DNA from: Apostichopus japonicus
Lineage: Eukaryota; Echinodermata; Holothuroidea; Aspidochirotida; Stichopodidae
Direction: 5' to 3'
NCBI RefSeq assembly: GCF_037975245.1
Contig: NC_092569.1
Location: forward strand, 18,269,501-18,333,500
DNA length: 64,000 bases
Positions 11,851 through 24,996 of this stretch are shown in pieces. Made by a program: the position numbers and the translations under genes. The stretch's first letter is position 1; each line of letters begins with the position of its first letter. The notes beneath the pieces are model-generated. The model made no database searches, was not told the DNA's origin, and worked only from the letters and a program-made list of their open reading frames with translations.

Positions 11851-12137
11851 AGTTTGCTTACAGTTTTTGTTTTATTATGATACCTGTATGCTGTGAAAAT
11901 GGCTTATCGGTATGAGGCTGGTGTCAAGAGGTCTTCTGTTGAGCATCGGATTGATTATCATCGAGAAGCATCTCAAAATTTTCTTTCATGGCCCTAATGG
12001 GCTTTCGTACTACGGGGTTCACCAGCTGAAGGTCCGCTTGGTTTACGGGCTCGGTGGGTTGGGGTTATCTGGGGCGTAATCTCGTTTACTTCGGTGAGTA
12101 TCCTGGGTCAGGTATCTGTGCCGGTGTAATCCCGAAG

Positions 12138-12418
12138 GTAATTGCCGGGGGTTGGGGGTAATTGTCCTCGGGGAAATTGTCCTCGGGGGCACTTGTCCGG
12201 GGGGGGGTAATTGTCTGGGGATACTTATCCTTGGGGTATTTGTCCTCGGGGGTGTATGCCCGGGGTAGTTTTCCCGGGGGTAGTTGTCCTCGGAGGTATT
12301 CGTCTTCGGGGTTTTTCGTTAGGGGGGTGATTGTCAGGGTTACTTGTCCCGGGGATATGAGTCCTGGGGGGGGGAGGGGTTATGTCAGAGGGGTATTTAT
12401 CCGGGGGTAGTTGTCCGG
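12138..12418 (+). repeat. Degenerate 15-17 bp minisatellite (GGGGTAATTGTCCTCG type)
   Basis: About 17 imperfect units each contain TTGTCC or a variant bordered by a G-run. The same array occurs at 38672-38932 and 52137-52350 in the duplicated units, each preceded by a shared segment beginning with a TTTCGTACTACGGGGTTCAC-like string. ORFs across it are low-complexity artefacts. Confidence 0.85.
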
Positions 12419-12429
12419 CATCCCTGATT

Positions 12430-13586
12430 TTAAGTGTTTAAACTGATTAAATTCCAGTTGGAATCTACTGCACTATAAGAAAATGTGTCTCATGGTTATG
12501 TTTGTGTGCACAGTTTTCTACAAGATTTATCTCCCGAAAAAAAAATCAAAATAAAGTTGTCTCGTTCTGTGTTCACTTGCAATGCATCTTATGGTTTAAA
12601 AATACAGTAAAGAAACAAATTCACCACGTTTATGGAAACCGCATAGTAGGTATCGGCTACACGAGTCACTCCAAAGACATTTACCAAATCTAATATTTTC
12701 TGTGTTAGAATCATAACTCCAAAAAAAAATTGAGGCTTCAAGATGTTAGCCTACCAATACAAAGAGGGTTTACCATATAGTCGGGAAAATAACCGTCAAT
12801 AACAACGACATCATGGTGTCAACTTAAATGGCAATAATATGTTTTGGTAATTTCTTTTCTATATCAGAGGCTCTACAAACCACGTGGATGAATGAATTTA
12901 TCACAATATTCACACATTAAGGCACATACCTCATCAAAGTAGAAAGCATTCTTTTGGTATTTGTTAGTTAAGAGATAGCACATTTATATGAGTCAATACA
13001 TGGTTGTTCGTGATAATCATTTAACAAAAAATATGATGAAGCTATAGAAAGAAAAAGAGAACAACTCATAATTTATTTATTTATTTGTTCATGCCAATTT
13101 ATTTTAACATATTCGTTATTATTCAGTATTGTCAAGTCTTGACCCGACTATTTTAGCGTTTTAAAATTGTTATCCACAGTGATTCACAAGTGGCCAACAC
13201 GCAAAATTTCCCAATTGAAATCGAACATTTATCTAAATTTTAAAATATAGTCAGAGTACTACTACAATGTCCTCCTTGTTCTATTACTCTTCAAACGTTT
13301 CTGTTAACACAAAACCTCGGTAGCTCTTCTTTCTTGTCCTGATATTTCATTGTTATCTGGAATACTCTGGCCAGAGAGGTTCATCGCAAGTAATGTCGCA
13401 AACGTATGGAATTTTTCAGGATTTTGGATCCTTACAGTAGGGTAGACTTTAAGTACTAAATTATTTGTATTAGGGAATCACTGTTGAATAGGTTATTCAC
13501 AGTGTAAGTGAGGACGGTTTTTGGACAAAAAACATCCACAAAATGTCTTTTTTACGTCTTGTTCGCTTGGTGTCTTCAACACTTCA
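12430..13586 (-). other. 3' flank and probable 3' UTR of gene 3
   Basis: No gene is seen. Overlapping AATAAA hexamers on the minus strand (plus TTTATTTATTTATT near 13075-13088) lie about 500 nt past the gene 3 stop and are plausible polyadenylation signals; genes 4 and 5 have matching ones near 39482 and 52990. The block is shared with the 3' flanks of genes 4 and 5. Confidence 0.5.
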
Positions 13587-13831
13587 TCAGGTTCGAGGCC
13601 GTATTTTCATTTCTGTTGACCTTATGTTGTAATGACCGCCAGGGAAGTTATACCAATAAATGGTATAAGATCCAGTGTAGGGTGCATTGAGGTCACAATA
13701 ATAATAATAATAATAACCGTACCACCATGCGCTACTATAATAATCGGCTATATCATAAGAAGAATAATCGTCGTTGTCCTCATCTCGTGTAGAGAATTCT
13801 TCACCGTCATGATAATCCATAGCGTCGTAAC

Positions 13832-15350
13832 CTATAGGTAAGAAGAGAACAATAGTGTATCAAATCACGAACAGTAATAGAACGAAATGAGGGCGATACA
13901 TACTACAATGCTGATAGTATTATAAAATATTGACTGGTCAGTTTATGGAGCTATTAATTATTACAATCTGACAGGTTTGCTATTCATATTATCTTTCTAT
14001 ATTTTGTTGTAACCACGAGCTGTACTCTGTATGAGATTTTGTGTGATGTTGTGACAGATCTAATCATGTCATCGCGCATACATCTCAGCATTTTGTATAC
14101 GTAGTGGTAAATAGAGAAAACATGGTGTGTGTACATATTGCCTGTATGTTGCTCCAATATTTGTTATAGTACTAATAATTTGTAGGAAAAAAACAACACA
14201 CCTTTGTGTGATAATGTGATCGTGTGTTCGGGATAGCTATCGGCATGAGCCACTAAGTGTGCTTACATGAGACAGTTAGTTGAATACGTGCTTGTATTTC
14301 GTTCATTATATGAAACTAAATGAAATTAACTTTTTATATTATAGTTGTTTTGCATAACGATGACGGTATGACATTAAGCCGGTTTATTTACTTCGTTATT
14401 TTTAGTTATAACACTCTGGATATTTCAAATATTAATAATCTCTCTCTCTTTCTTGATAAATCATGATGCTATATTTCACCATTGTGAATCCAAAGTGATA
14501 ATATTTTGAAATATGATACTGCTAGACTATCGGTTTATTGTTTTCTTTCTGAAAATGTTAAACATAAATTAAAATGACAGGTTGCAGCCGTTACCAAATC
14601 AAATTACAATATTCCCCCATCACATAAAGTAAATTTCATATCAACGTTTTGTTATACATTTATTTTTGGAGGGGGGAGGGGGGGGGGGTAGAGGCTGCAC
14701 TGCATAAACTTTTTGATAAATCTGATAGCATCATTTTACAACATTACACCTAAATGGTCATATCCATTTGACATTTGTGATTGTGGAGCTCCATGTATTT
14801 TACTTCACACTTAAAGCTGGTATTCCATGTCATATACACTGGGCGTTACGGCATGCTAAAACCATATTACATATGTCCAGCCTGGTCGATTGAATGCGGT
14901 GGGAAGCTACGACAAACAGTCACATTTAAAATAAATATCTACGAGGTTTATCTATCATTCGCCCGATCTTGGATACATCAAGTCATCTCGATGCAGTTAA
15001 TTCATGTTTAATTGACGTTAGTGCGTACAATGTCATGTAAATATCATCGCCTATTTTGATTTAAAGCACATATAGCTGCTATCGCACGTATGATATAATT
15101 GCTTCTTCTTAATGTAAAGTTAATAGTGGATTCTAATAAGAGTTTTGTTTCTTCTGTCTATCTTTAAAGCATTTAGCTTGGGATAACTTCCCAAAGATGA
15201 CTTAAATGTAGTTTAACTCTATAGTCAAATATGCCAAAACTATATACATTATAACTCGGTTCAATCATAGGTCATTTAGCTATAATATTATTTGACTACC
15301 AGACACATCAGATTATAAAATGTAGTTGGGAAAGAAGAACAACAACTCAC
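13832..15350 (-). other. Last intron of gene 3
   Basis: The intron is 1519 bp, matching gene 5 (1515 bp). Gene 4's is only 883 bp because it lacks the segment corresponding to about 14097-14750. That segment contains a CT repeat near 14440 and a G-run at 14670-14688. No coding sequence is recognised. Confidence 0.6.
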
Positions 15351-17003
15351 CTACTGTACTGGAAGAGTCATAACCACTAACGCTGAGTAAGTAATTAGTT
15401 CCCTCATTGCCTACGCTGAAGGAACTGTACTTAGCATAGTAATGTTCTCCAGATTTGGAAACAAAGTCTATTCTTAGTTCATATTGGGTTTGACTCGTCA
15501 AGGCTGCAAGTTTGTCATTGCCAAGCCAGAAATTTCCATCGATGTCGCCAAAACCATCTTTGTAATCGTCCCAGTATAAGAAAAAGTCGACACTACTATC
15601 AACACGGCGTTGAAAAACCTGTAGGTTCAGTAAATAAAATAAGGACTTAATCATCAAAAAAGCTGTTTATCGATCTCGAATGAACGGTAACTATTTTGCT
15701 GCAAGGGTAATCATACATTTTCATCAACTTGGTATTAATGCAGATGCAAAAGTCAAAAATATTTCATTGCTTCTCCAACGGTAGAGATGGAGCTTGTATT
15801 TTCATGCATATGATGAAATGAATTTAGGATCGAATTTCGATTTGGATATCTCTTCATTCAAAGCAGTTTCTTTTTAAATAACCACGCACAAGACATGTCT
15901 AGGCAACTACAATTGTACATTAGTAAATATAACTTCATTAATCAATCGCTATAATGATCGTCTATATAGAACGAAATAAACATGACTCTCCAATTTGATC
16001 GAAAATAATCTAGACTTACTATAAATCATACTTATGCTAAAATAAAGAAATATTCATACCAGAAATATTTCCATGATACAGGAAACACAAATCAATCAAA
16101 TTGATAGACCCTCAAATCCACTATCCCAGTTCCCTTACATTAAGACAGGAACCGCTTTAGACTAAGTTTCAAAGTTAACAACCTTTTTAGTGAGATTTAA
16201 TATATTATAGCGTCCATATGGACCACTGGATATCCTTCTATAATCAGTTGTGAACTTGATAAGAAGTGCAACAATGGCTACGATATTTAAATGAATGGAA
16301 CGTTACCAATATTCATCCTTGAAATAACAACACATGAATGGACAATCAGTTACGTACCAACCAGCCTCCTCCATCTGTGACATCGCACGTGACCTGAAAT
16401 GGCACATCTTGCCCAGCTGGTTGTATACTTTGGATGCTATTCGATATTTCTCCTCTTAATCCACCACAGTCTGGGGAAGTGGCTTGAGTACACCGGACTC
16501 CGTCGCCCGTGTACCCTGTATTACAGTAACACTTTAATAAACCTCGTCGTTCCTCACAGTTAGCATTGGGACTGCACCGGTATGTATCGTCACAGCTTAA
16601 CAGACCGCTGTTGCAAGAACATCGTTTGGTACAGGAAGGGTTCACATATACTTCACCTTCCTAACGAGATAAAACGGTGAGCGTTTCAAGTAGATACATG
16701 ATACGAAAATCCTTCAATGGGAATACTCAATGTTTCATGTCAAGGCATAATGAGAAGAGCAATAGGTGACATTCCTTCATAAAATTAGAGCAGCTGCAGG
16801 GTAAATGTTTTACGTTTTTAAAATTTATCATTTCATGCACTATAATAACTGTTTTGTTCCGGCATTTCTCCTCGTTGTAAATTAGTTTGATACGTAAACA
16901 TTTAGGAAATGGTATCTTACCGCTAGGACTACTCCTTGGCCTTTCTCCGCTTCCTCTATGAAGCAACCACAGTCCTCTCTAGGTATACAGTCTTCCCCGT
17001 CCA

Positions 17004-17031
17004 TCAAGAACCCATCGGGACAAACGCAAGT
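17004..17031 (-). other. 4-nt deletion and resulting premature stop in gene 3
   Basis: Genes 4 and 5 read CAAGTGGGTGTA on the plus strand here, whereas gene 3 reads CAAGTGTA, losing four bases in the TIL exon. The new frame meets a stop (TGA, complement of 17004-17006) eight codons later. The stop lies upstream of three introns, so nonsense-mediated decay would be expected. Confidence 0.85.
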
Positions 17032-18730
17032 GTACTAGAGCATGATTCGGTGCATGTAGGATCGGCACATGAACCTTCGCATTTACACCTGTTGAGAACC
17101 TTGTTGGTGGGACACCACTCGATGCATGGGTCTGGAATAGGAATAAAGATTAAGCTACGACATCAAAAATTAAAGCTTTATGCAAAGTGTACGATGATCT
17201 ATTATCTCAATAACACATCATGTTCATAAATTATCATTTGATATTGTATAAAAATGCGAAACATGCTCCACAGCTAAAACGACATATCTAAATAAACCAA
17301 TGAAATAAATAGCAAACCGCTCTCTGCCCTTACTAGATGAACAAAATATATCGATTTATGAAGAACCTAAGTCTGAGCTAAGTGCTTGATAGAAGTGGCC
17401 AACAACGTGCCCATGAAAGTAAATTTACATGCTGCAAAATGAATATTAAATATTACTACGAGCTCATTCATCTAAAGATACCTTGGTTAATGGCATGGAT
17501 GTCAGGTTGGTTCAGGTGGGAAGTATATCGTTAGTAAGCGAAACATTCCCGCTCTGTATCACACCGCAGGTCAAACATATTAATATCATCGAATTATTGA
17601 AACATGTGTGAACAGCAAAAATCAAAATATTTTAATTTCACTGTTTAACGGTTAACAAACATATTAAATGTCACTTCGGGCGAGAAACGTGTCCAGTTAA
17701 GAAGTGTATCAGTTTAATAACCCACCTGCTGTTCCGGTATACTCTCCAGTTCTAACCAGTTTGTAATGACTGAAGCTGTCACTGATGCGGAAAGTTTCAT
17801 ACGTCACGAAGAATGAACAACCGGATTCTGTAGTTATATCCACGCGGAGCTGATATTTCCTCTGATTGGTGATGTAGGATATCTTCTCATTGCCGAGCCA
17901 AAATTCATGAGAAAGGAAACCAAAACCGTTTTCATATTCGTCCCAAGTACGATTGAAGTTGATTGAACTATCCTTTCGTCTCTGTATGACCTGTTGAAAT
18001 AATTTGAGACATAAAAATATCAAACTGATTGAATTGCAAGACCGTTAGTTATTACCTGTAAGACTAGTGTGAAACAAAAGAAAGGCAAAACTATACTGAA
18101 ACATGGAACAAACAACCTGCAGGAAGAGAAGAATGAGATAATAAATACAAATTAAAATCACTTACAAACCACACCAAATGTATATTGATGCGAATACTAT
18201 ATAAATATTACCAATATATGAGTTGTGTCATCTTCGCCAATTTAGTATTCTTATCGAAGTCAGGAATATGTGGAAAGTATTAAAACGTATTGGAAAACCA
18301 TGTAGGAATATAAGTATGGTGCAGACTGCTTTTGCGAAAGAGCATGACAGATGATTCGACCAACCTCTTTTTGTAAGACATCAATATTGTGTAAAGCTTG
18401 CCGAGCCCAATGTAACATCAAACTATATATTATTACGTCATAATAATATGAAAAGTTCTGTAGTATGAGAAATGTATTATTTCAACAAGAATAATCTCAA
18501 TTGTGGTTACAAATCTTGCAATGTAAATACAATATTCACAGTATAAAATACAACACCTACCGTCCATCCACCATCACCTAGACTGTTGTTACAAGATACT
18601 TCAAAAGGTTCAGGATAGCCGTCGGGTTTGATGACGTAAACACCATCGTTTCTAGACGATGGACATTGGCTTAGCACTTCATGGCAGTCTCGTGGATATT
18701 CAGCACGTTGGTAGAAGAAAAACGATGACG

Positions 18731-19904
18731 CTAAAAGGAAAAGGTAACACAACATAAGCATAACTTACATCAACTCCGGAGACACTTGTGTAACATCATA
18801 GATCATATAGCCTACCTTTAGTGTTTACTTTGTCAATGTTCACAACTACCTGAGTCATTTCCTGATCACGTTATAAACGTTTGGCATGGGCAATTACGTA
18901 GATGTGATTTTCAAATCTAGTTACTATTACTTACTGGTCTGTATTATTTCAAACATTTTCCATTTTTTTTTTTAAATGAAGTCACTCGTTTTATCTTATA
19001 TCCCTGAAAAATTTGGTAAGTTAAGCATTTGAATAATACATAGCAAATTAAAAAACCTCATTTTATAGACGATCAATATTTTTTTAACGAATTTCGTTTC
19101 CTATACATCATAATTTTCATACACAAAAAAGGACTAAAGTAAACAAATTATCTTTAAAAAAAATTAAAAGTCTCTGAAGTTACATAGTGTTTATTATACT
19201 CACAAATGTTGTGTTAACAACATATGATATCTTTGAAGATACTTCCCAAACGATTTGTATATCTTATACGTTCATAATTGTTTGGAAATTCTCCAAATGT
19301 TATGATATAGTTGAATCTTAAAGACGGACAATATTACTTTCACTCGTCTTTGGAAATTAGCTTGTGGTTGAGGCAATGGGGAAGGAGAATGGAGAGGGGA
19401 GAGGATATACTGGTAAGAAAATGCTACAACGTTGTTAACGTTTTGAAGTTTTTAATATGATAGAAATTAACATGATAGAAATGCTACAATGTTGCTATAA
19501 CGTTGCTACAACGTTGTTAACGTTATGAAGTTTTTAATATGATAGAAGTTAACATAAAACATTTTTAGAATTAACATTCTTTAGAAATTAACATTCTTTG
19601 AAATTAAAAGTCTTTGAAGTTACATAGTGCTTATTATACTCACAAATGTTATGTTAACAAAATATGATATCTTTGAAGACACGTCCCAAACGATTTGTAT
19701 ATCATATACGTTCATAATTGTTTGGAAATTCTCCAAATGTTATGATATAGTTGTATCTTAAAGACAAACAATATTATTTCCACTCGTCTTTGGAGATGAG
19801 CTTGTGGTTGGGGCAAAGGGGAAGGAGAAGGGAGAAGGGAGAGGAGATAAGGGTAAAAAAATGCTACAACGTTTTGAAGTTTTTAATGAGATAGAAACAC
19901 TCAC
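18731..19904 (-). repeat. Gene 3 intron 2 with internal ~430-bp direct duplication
   Basis: The stretch from about 19165 to 19560 is repeated at 19600-19880. Landmarks are CCCAAACGATTTGTATATC, GTTTGGAAATTCTCCAAATG, a GGGGAAGGAGAA purine block and GCTACAACGTT motifs. Genes 4 (44930-45580) and 5 (59115-59860) carry the same two-copy arrangement, so the duplication predates the gene duplications. Confidence 0.7.
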
Positions 19905-19950
19905 TTAACGTTTGGTCTCCGAGGTCACTAATACTCCTTTTACGTTCCGG

Positions 19951-22900
19951 CTAAAATAAGGTCAAAATATTGAATTAAAATGATCGTCTCATAAAAACAG
20001 TGTACAATTATATAGTAAAATTTTCAACGTTACATATTTCTTACATTTTCCTTTGCAAAGGTAAGTCCTACTTTTTATTTTATTTTCTCATGCATTGATA
20101 ACTATATTTTTCATAGCTGCTTGTTATTTAAGGGCAAGTTGGAGAAAAGTTATTGACTCAGGCGTGTATCTGTGTTAGTAGATAGCTGCCGTTTATTGAA
20201 GACAAAAAGAAAACAATATAGATACAACAAAAGTTTGGTTGAGTTATGGAGGAGTATGACAAGAAGTATGATAAGCAGTTTAAAGTTTTACGTGAATTCA
20301 GGTGAATATTGAAGATTAAGAGTAATCCGATAAAGATGGCATTTCTCTCAGTACAAAACACAAACGAGGAACGTTTAGGTTTGAGTTTAGCATTGTCTTG
20401 AAAACTCTTGTCTTGAATTTTGTTTTGTTGTAATATCCCATACATTCAGGTAGTTTCTATGCCCATCAATTTCTTCTAGATAATGAACATTTACTATATG
20501 CTCATTAGGTATCACCTTTTTGATATGTCTTTTGTAGTTTAAAACAATTATTATTAATTTTAAAGGAGACCTATTGGTTAATAACGATTCTGTTCTAATG
20601 TATGATAACGTTCGTTAGAAGTTTTGTAGAAAACATAAATATATGAAAGAACCATGAGAATCTTCAAATGATCGTGATTATTAATGGAACAATTTTTCTT
20701 TCATTAACAGCTGTTTGGGATAAATCTGACGTTGATTAAACTTTGTAGCGACAACGAACTGACAACGACATCAGCGATTATATCAAAGGACAATTCTTAC
20801 AACAGTAACGTTTGGATGAGTTAAGTTAGTATATATTTTGATTTTCTTTATTGCCATTGTTCATTTACATTAATTTAGTACACAAACTAAATAAATGATA
20901 CTAAGTAGTTAATTAAGTCGACATCGTATTTAATGTAAAATATTTAGAACAATTATCTTTAATCAACTATGCATCTTTAGAGCTTACGAAACATTCTATG
21001 AAAAGGTAGATTAAACATTTTTGCCAAACCAAAAAACGCTTTTTGATATTACAAAGAACAAAATGTACACAATACGCTAATCGTTTGACGTTTATTGCAG
21101 CGGTATGTTATTAAAATAATGGTGAAATAAAATTATATCATTATTTCGTAATTTAACTAATTATTTTGTAGAATTGTTAACTTAAACATGGTCCTTTAAA
21201 TTTGAAAAAAAAAAAAACGTTGTCTGTGAATAGACGACAAATGGAATTGATAGGCATTTATCAATTATCATGTAACTAAAATAACTGTTTATGACCTTTA
21301 GGTTGAATTAATGAATGAGATAAAGACATGTATTGTCATATAACTTAGAGTTGACTTGAGAAAATGACTCGGTTAGAACACTGATTAAGCTCAAAAGTAG
21401 CAACCTGCGTAATGACTTTTTCAATAAAATTGTTCACATTATAATTAAGAAAAGTCTTTAACTACTTCGATACGTTATCATGATATTCCAACAAGTATTC
21501 TAAGTTCAAGAGTTGACACCCTGAGCAATGACTTTTTTTCAAGAAACTACAACGGTACGTTATCATGATTTTCCAATAAAGTAAATCAAAAAGAATTTGG
21601 GTGACAGAATCAACCATTAAACTGCGTTCCCAGAGACAGAGCGGACTATTGTTTTAGAAAGATTTTTTTTTTCACCAAATAAGTGACATAAAAGAAAATG
21701 GCTCTTCCTTATCCACTGGGTGTTTGTAAGATAAATTTAAAGTTTTTAAGAAGGCAGATTTTTGTCAAAGCTGAATATTCTCAGATACCTATTCAAAATT
21801 GCACCGACTGAATCTTCGATATCTCCAAATGACGGACAGAAAATGTACAGTTGCTTTTTTTTTAACTCGTTAGTAAATGTTAGCAAACTAAATCTGAAAA
21901 CGGAAATCTCTAAAACAGAAAATGTACTGTTGCTTCTTTTTTTTTAACTCGTTAGTAAATGTTAGCAAACTAGATCTGCGTAGTCAAGATTTCTCTTTTG
22001 TTGAATATTTTGTAACATTTTCATAATGCGAAATAGCGGTATTTAAATATATTAACATCAACATATTAAAACAACGTGTCGAAAGTAGTGTCAAAAGTTG
22101 TTTCCTTTAGTTAGCAGTGTTCTATGCAAAATCTAGACTGTTCAAAATAAATTCAGTTTATGGTTCGGATCGGGATTTTCAAGATTAAAGCATTTATTGA
22201 CTAAAGCACTTAATCAAAACTGATGAAGAACCTTTTGTCATTTGCTTGATTTTGATTTGAGGAAGATATTAATCTAAGTGTAAAAATTACAACGTAGGCA
22301 TTTGGTAAGATAACAATGTTTTTTTGTGAAAAAATGTCGTCGAATAGTATTTATTAATTAACTCTCCAATTGCCATCAAATATAGACATTTAAACTTTCT
22401 GATGTAAACTTCAGAAAGGTAAAATAATAATTAGGCTATATGAATGTTACATTTTTATTTTATGTGGATATGGGAAATTTAATTATTAAATGATAGATAG
22501 ATCAACGTTATATTTAAACTGAAGAAGCCGTAAAGTAGAAAGTCTCGGTTTACCCGTGTAAATGTTAAATAATCAGTAAAGAATTAGAAAAAAATATAGG
22601 GGTAGTGAAAGGGGTATATTATCGTTTGGAGCATACTAGACAAACTTTAGTAAGTTAAAGTAGACACTGCTTTAACGTTATAAACCTCTTCAATTCATTT
22701 TGCTGTGGTAGATTAGCCTATATTAGAGCAACGATTTTCTGTTTATGGTGTTTATAGGTATATTTTTAAAATTGAATTTTTCTTTCTATTTCCTTCGTGT
22801 CTGTCAAAATATTACGTTTCTATAACAACGAAAAAGCGCAATAATTCAAAGTACATTAAGTATAAATCGCGGCTAAAGAAGATACTCCGCATTTTCTTAT

Positions 22901-23366
22901 TTTCAACGACACTGTATTTTACAGTTCACACTGTGTCTATATTTCGTAGATTAAATTTATATGAATTGATGATATGTACTTTAATTGAAGAATTCGTCTA
23001 ATGGTTTCTTGAACAGAGTCATTATTTTAGAAATTAAGATAATAATGTAAAATATACCGTTTGGTAAATGTGTTCTATACTACTATTTGATTAACTAATA
23101 TGAAGCTGAAAAGGCGAAACAATAAATTAACAACCAGTACGTGTGACTAAATCAAATTCGACTTTATAATTACTTTTAGTTAGCATTTTTGAAATAATAT
23201 TTTTAACTCTTAGATAGATCAAGTGAAAGTAAATAAAGTAAATTACCAAAGGAGAGTGTAACAAGGTTTAACATTGCAGATCGAAAACAATCGAGTTTTG
23301 CTTAAATATCGAAATGGTAACTTTACAGATGTTACACCTGAAATATAAAGTAAGAGAAAAACTTAC
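19951..23366 (-). other. Intron 1 of gene 3
   Basis: A 3416-bp intron joins the signal exon to the linker exon. It is homologous to intron 1 of gene 5 (3424 bp), gene 4 (2862 bp) and the partial intron 1 of gene 1. No exon or RNA gene is recognised within it. Confidence 0.6.
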
Positions 23367-23456
23367 CACTTCTTGAGAAGACACGCTGCTGGAAATAAAA
23401 ATGATGAGAAACAGAGAGGTTAAACCTCCACGATGTCTTCTAAACAAGTACAACAT

Positions 23457-24860
23457 TGTACAAAGTTACCTCTTGCAGTATAAAGTTGGAATGAATGTCA
23501 AATCCATACTGCGACAATTACGCCCGATACGAAATGAACCGGGATAATACAGTGGTGGTAGGCAACCATTCTCATACTGATTCGTCTATACATATTATTA
23601 TTATATTAGTATTCCTTTCAGGGGCAGTCGTTGTGGCTCACGTGGTTTATGTTCATATTGCACCATTACAGTACGGTACAAGATAATACCATAAAAGGTA
23701 CTGAAATGATGCAAGACCATACGTCATATATAGTTTTCATTTTCTTGGCATCGTAAAACTAAACAATATGACATATAATGACACATAAATAAGTATAAAA
23801 GTATCGCAGAGTTGTCAGTATTGCTTTGGCATAACCATACAAATTACCAATCGAATTGGCTTTAAAAAGCCAACAATAGGTCTGAGAAGAGTGAGAGCAA
23901 CTCGCCTCCCCCTCCCCTTGCTCCTTGTAATCCTGCCAATAAAGTAGGATAAGGTCAAGAAAACTAGCCATAGGAATTTACAATCCTTTTGACATTAACA
24001 AATGTCAGACTTGAATTCATTAGATCTCTTTTCTTAATTCGAAATCCATATTTGATCATGATATATATGACGTATTTAAACTAAATCAATAGCGATTCTC
24101 ACGGTAATAATTCCCCCATCGATGATTCTTAACTTGTTATTTTCCTTCTACTTGAAACAGGCACAAACGGTATTATAAATTATATAATTTCTTTTCGAAA
24201 GAGGAACCTAATTAATTTTAGTTGCCATTTCATCAACAAAAATAGCAATTTTGTTTACATAATTTATCAAAGCTTTAAATATTTGATTGTATGTTTTTTT
24301 TTTCACTAACTGTTTTGTTTAGTCCTTTAATCCTTTTTACTTTTTATTTGCCAACTCTATCTAACCGATAATAAGAACCTGGTTTGGAATATTTCGGATT
24401 TGAAAATTCAATAGTTTACATTAGTACTGTCCCTAGGAAATCAGTGTTACCCGCACAGTATAACATCTCTATATCCTCGTTCTTGGGATTTCCCATGTAC
24501 GTGTTTATAAGGTGCCCCGGCAAAATAAAACTCAACATGTCAACTTTGTGTATAGCCTAAATCAGAAAAGCATAATTAAACATTACCTACAATAGATTGC
24601 AATTATTGATGTTAGTCATTGACATAAACAATCTTTAAATTTTAATATTTTAGTTAAAATTTCATTTCTGGAACTAGGACTTCTTCAACAACCAGAGGAA
24701 AGACTTAAAATGGTCAATAGTAGTATGAGTGAAATGAACAGTGGAATTATATTCTATGTAGATGAGTTCCATTGATAACTTCCTTCATGGAGAATATTGC
24801 ATACATTTGATGTATCAAACATATGGAATGTGAGACACTCGAGGGTCCTGCCGTATATAT
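23457..24860. other. 5' flank of gene 3, homologous to 2887-4320
   Basis: This is a diverged copy of the duplicated intergenic block. From about 24600 it leaves the homology and enters sequence unique to this unit. No gene is recognised. Confidence 0.5.
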
Positions 24861-24870
24861 ATATATATGT

Positions 24871-24993
24871 TTGTATGTCCAGAGGTTCGAAACCGGTAAG
24901 GAAGTCCGTAATTCCACTGTAGGCGTAATGAGTTTGAAAATCAAGAACAGTAAAAAACTTCTCATTGCCGGTTTCGAACCTCTGGACATACAA
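24871..24993. repeat. Perfect 26-bp inverted repeat around an inverted fragment of the tRNA-like unit
   Basis: Bases 24871-24896 are the exact reverse complement of 24968-24993 (core CCAGAGGTTCGAAACCGG). The 71-bp spacer contains, in reverse orientation, the tail of the unit that follows (24925-24962 matches the complement of 25069-25108). The arrangement is therefore a head-to-head junction of two copies. Confidence 0.85.
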
Positions 24994-24996
24994 TCA

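Larger units (their letters stand above)
13587..23456 (-). pseudogene. Gene 3: FReD(half)-TIL-EGF-FReD paralogue with a frameshift in the TIL exon
   Basis: Exons, 5' to 3' on the minus strand, are 23456-23367 (signal peptide, MLYLFRRHRGG), 19950-19905 (linker PERKRS), 18730-18561 (FReD part 1), 17990-17726 (FReD part 2), 17131-16921 (TIL), 16660-16358 (TILa/EGF plus FReD part 1), 15618-15351 (FReD part 2) and 13831-13587 (FReD part 3, ending MKIRPRT). All borders are GT-AG, and the phases match genes 4 and 5. The TIL exon is 211 nt instead of 215: four bases are missing near 17030, so the frame shifts and reaches TGA at 17006-17004. The predicted product stops after the first half-FReD and half the TIL, and the remaining exons are open but unread. 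Everything else looks intact, so recent inactivation, a polymorphism or an assembly error are all possible. The apparent ORF starting MLMLCYLF at 18761 begins inside the intron; the exon really starts at 18730. Confidence 0.75.

Noticed and set aside
12162-12410. Gly-rich ORFs over the minisatellites (also at 38674-38935)
   Set aside because: They are low-complexity translations of the tandem array. The frame is not conserved among the three copies.
17455-17530. Possible extra exon between the half-FReD and the TIL exon of gene 3 (TACTAAC branch-like motif and a GTATCT donor)
   Set aside because: There is no AG acceptor between the branch motif and the donor. Using an earlier AG puts TAA in the required phase. 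The high conservation is that of the whole duplicated intron.
18507-18761. Minus-strand ORF beginning MLMLCYLF taken as a signal peptide for the FReD exon
   Set aside because: The hydrophobic stretch is intron sequence ending in the acceptor TTTTCCTTTTAG. The true signal peptide is the separate exon at 23456-23367.
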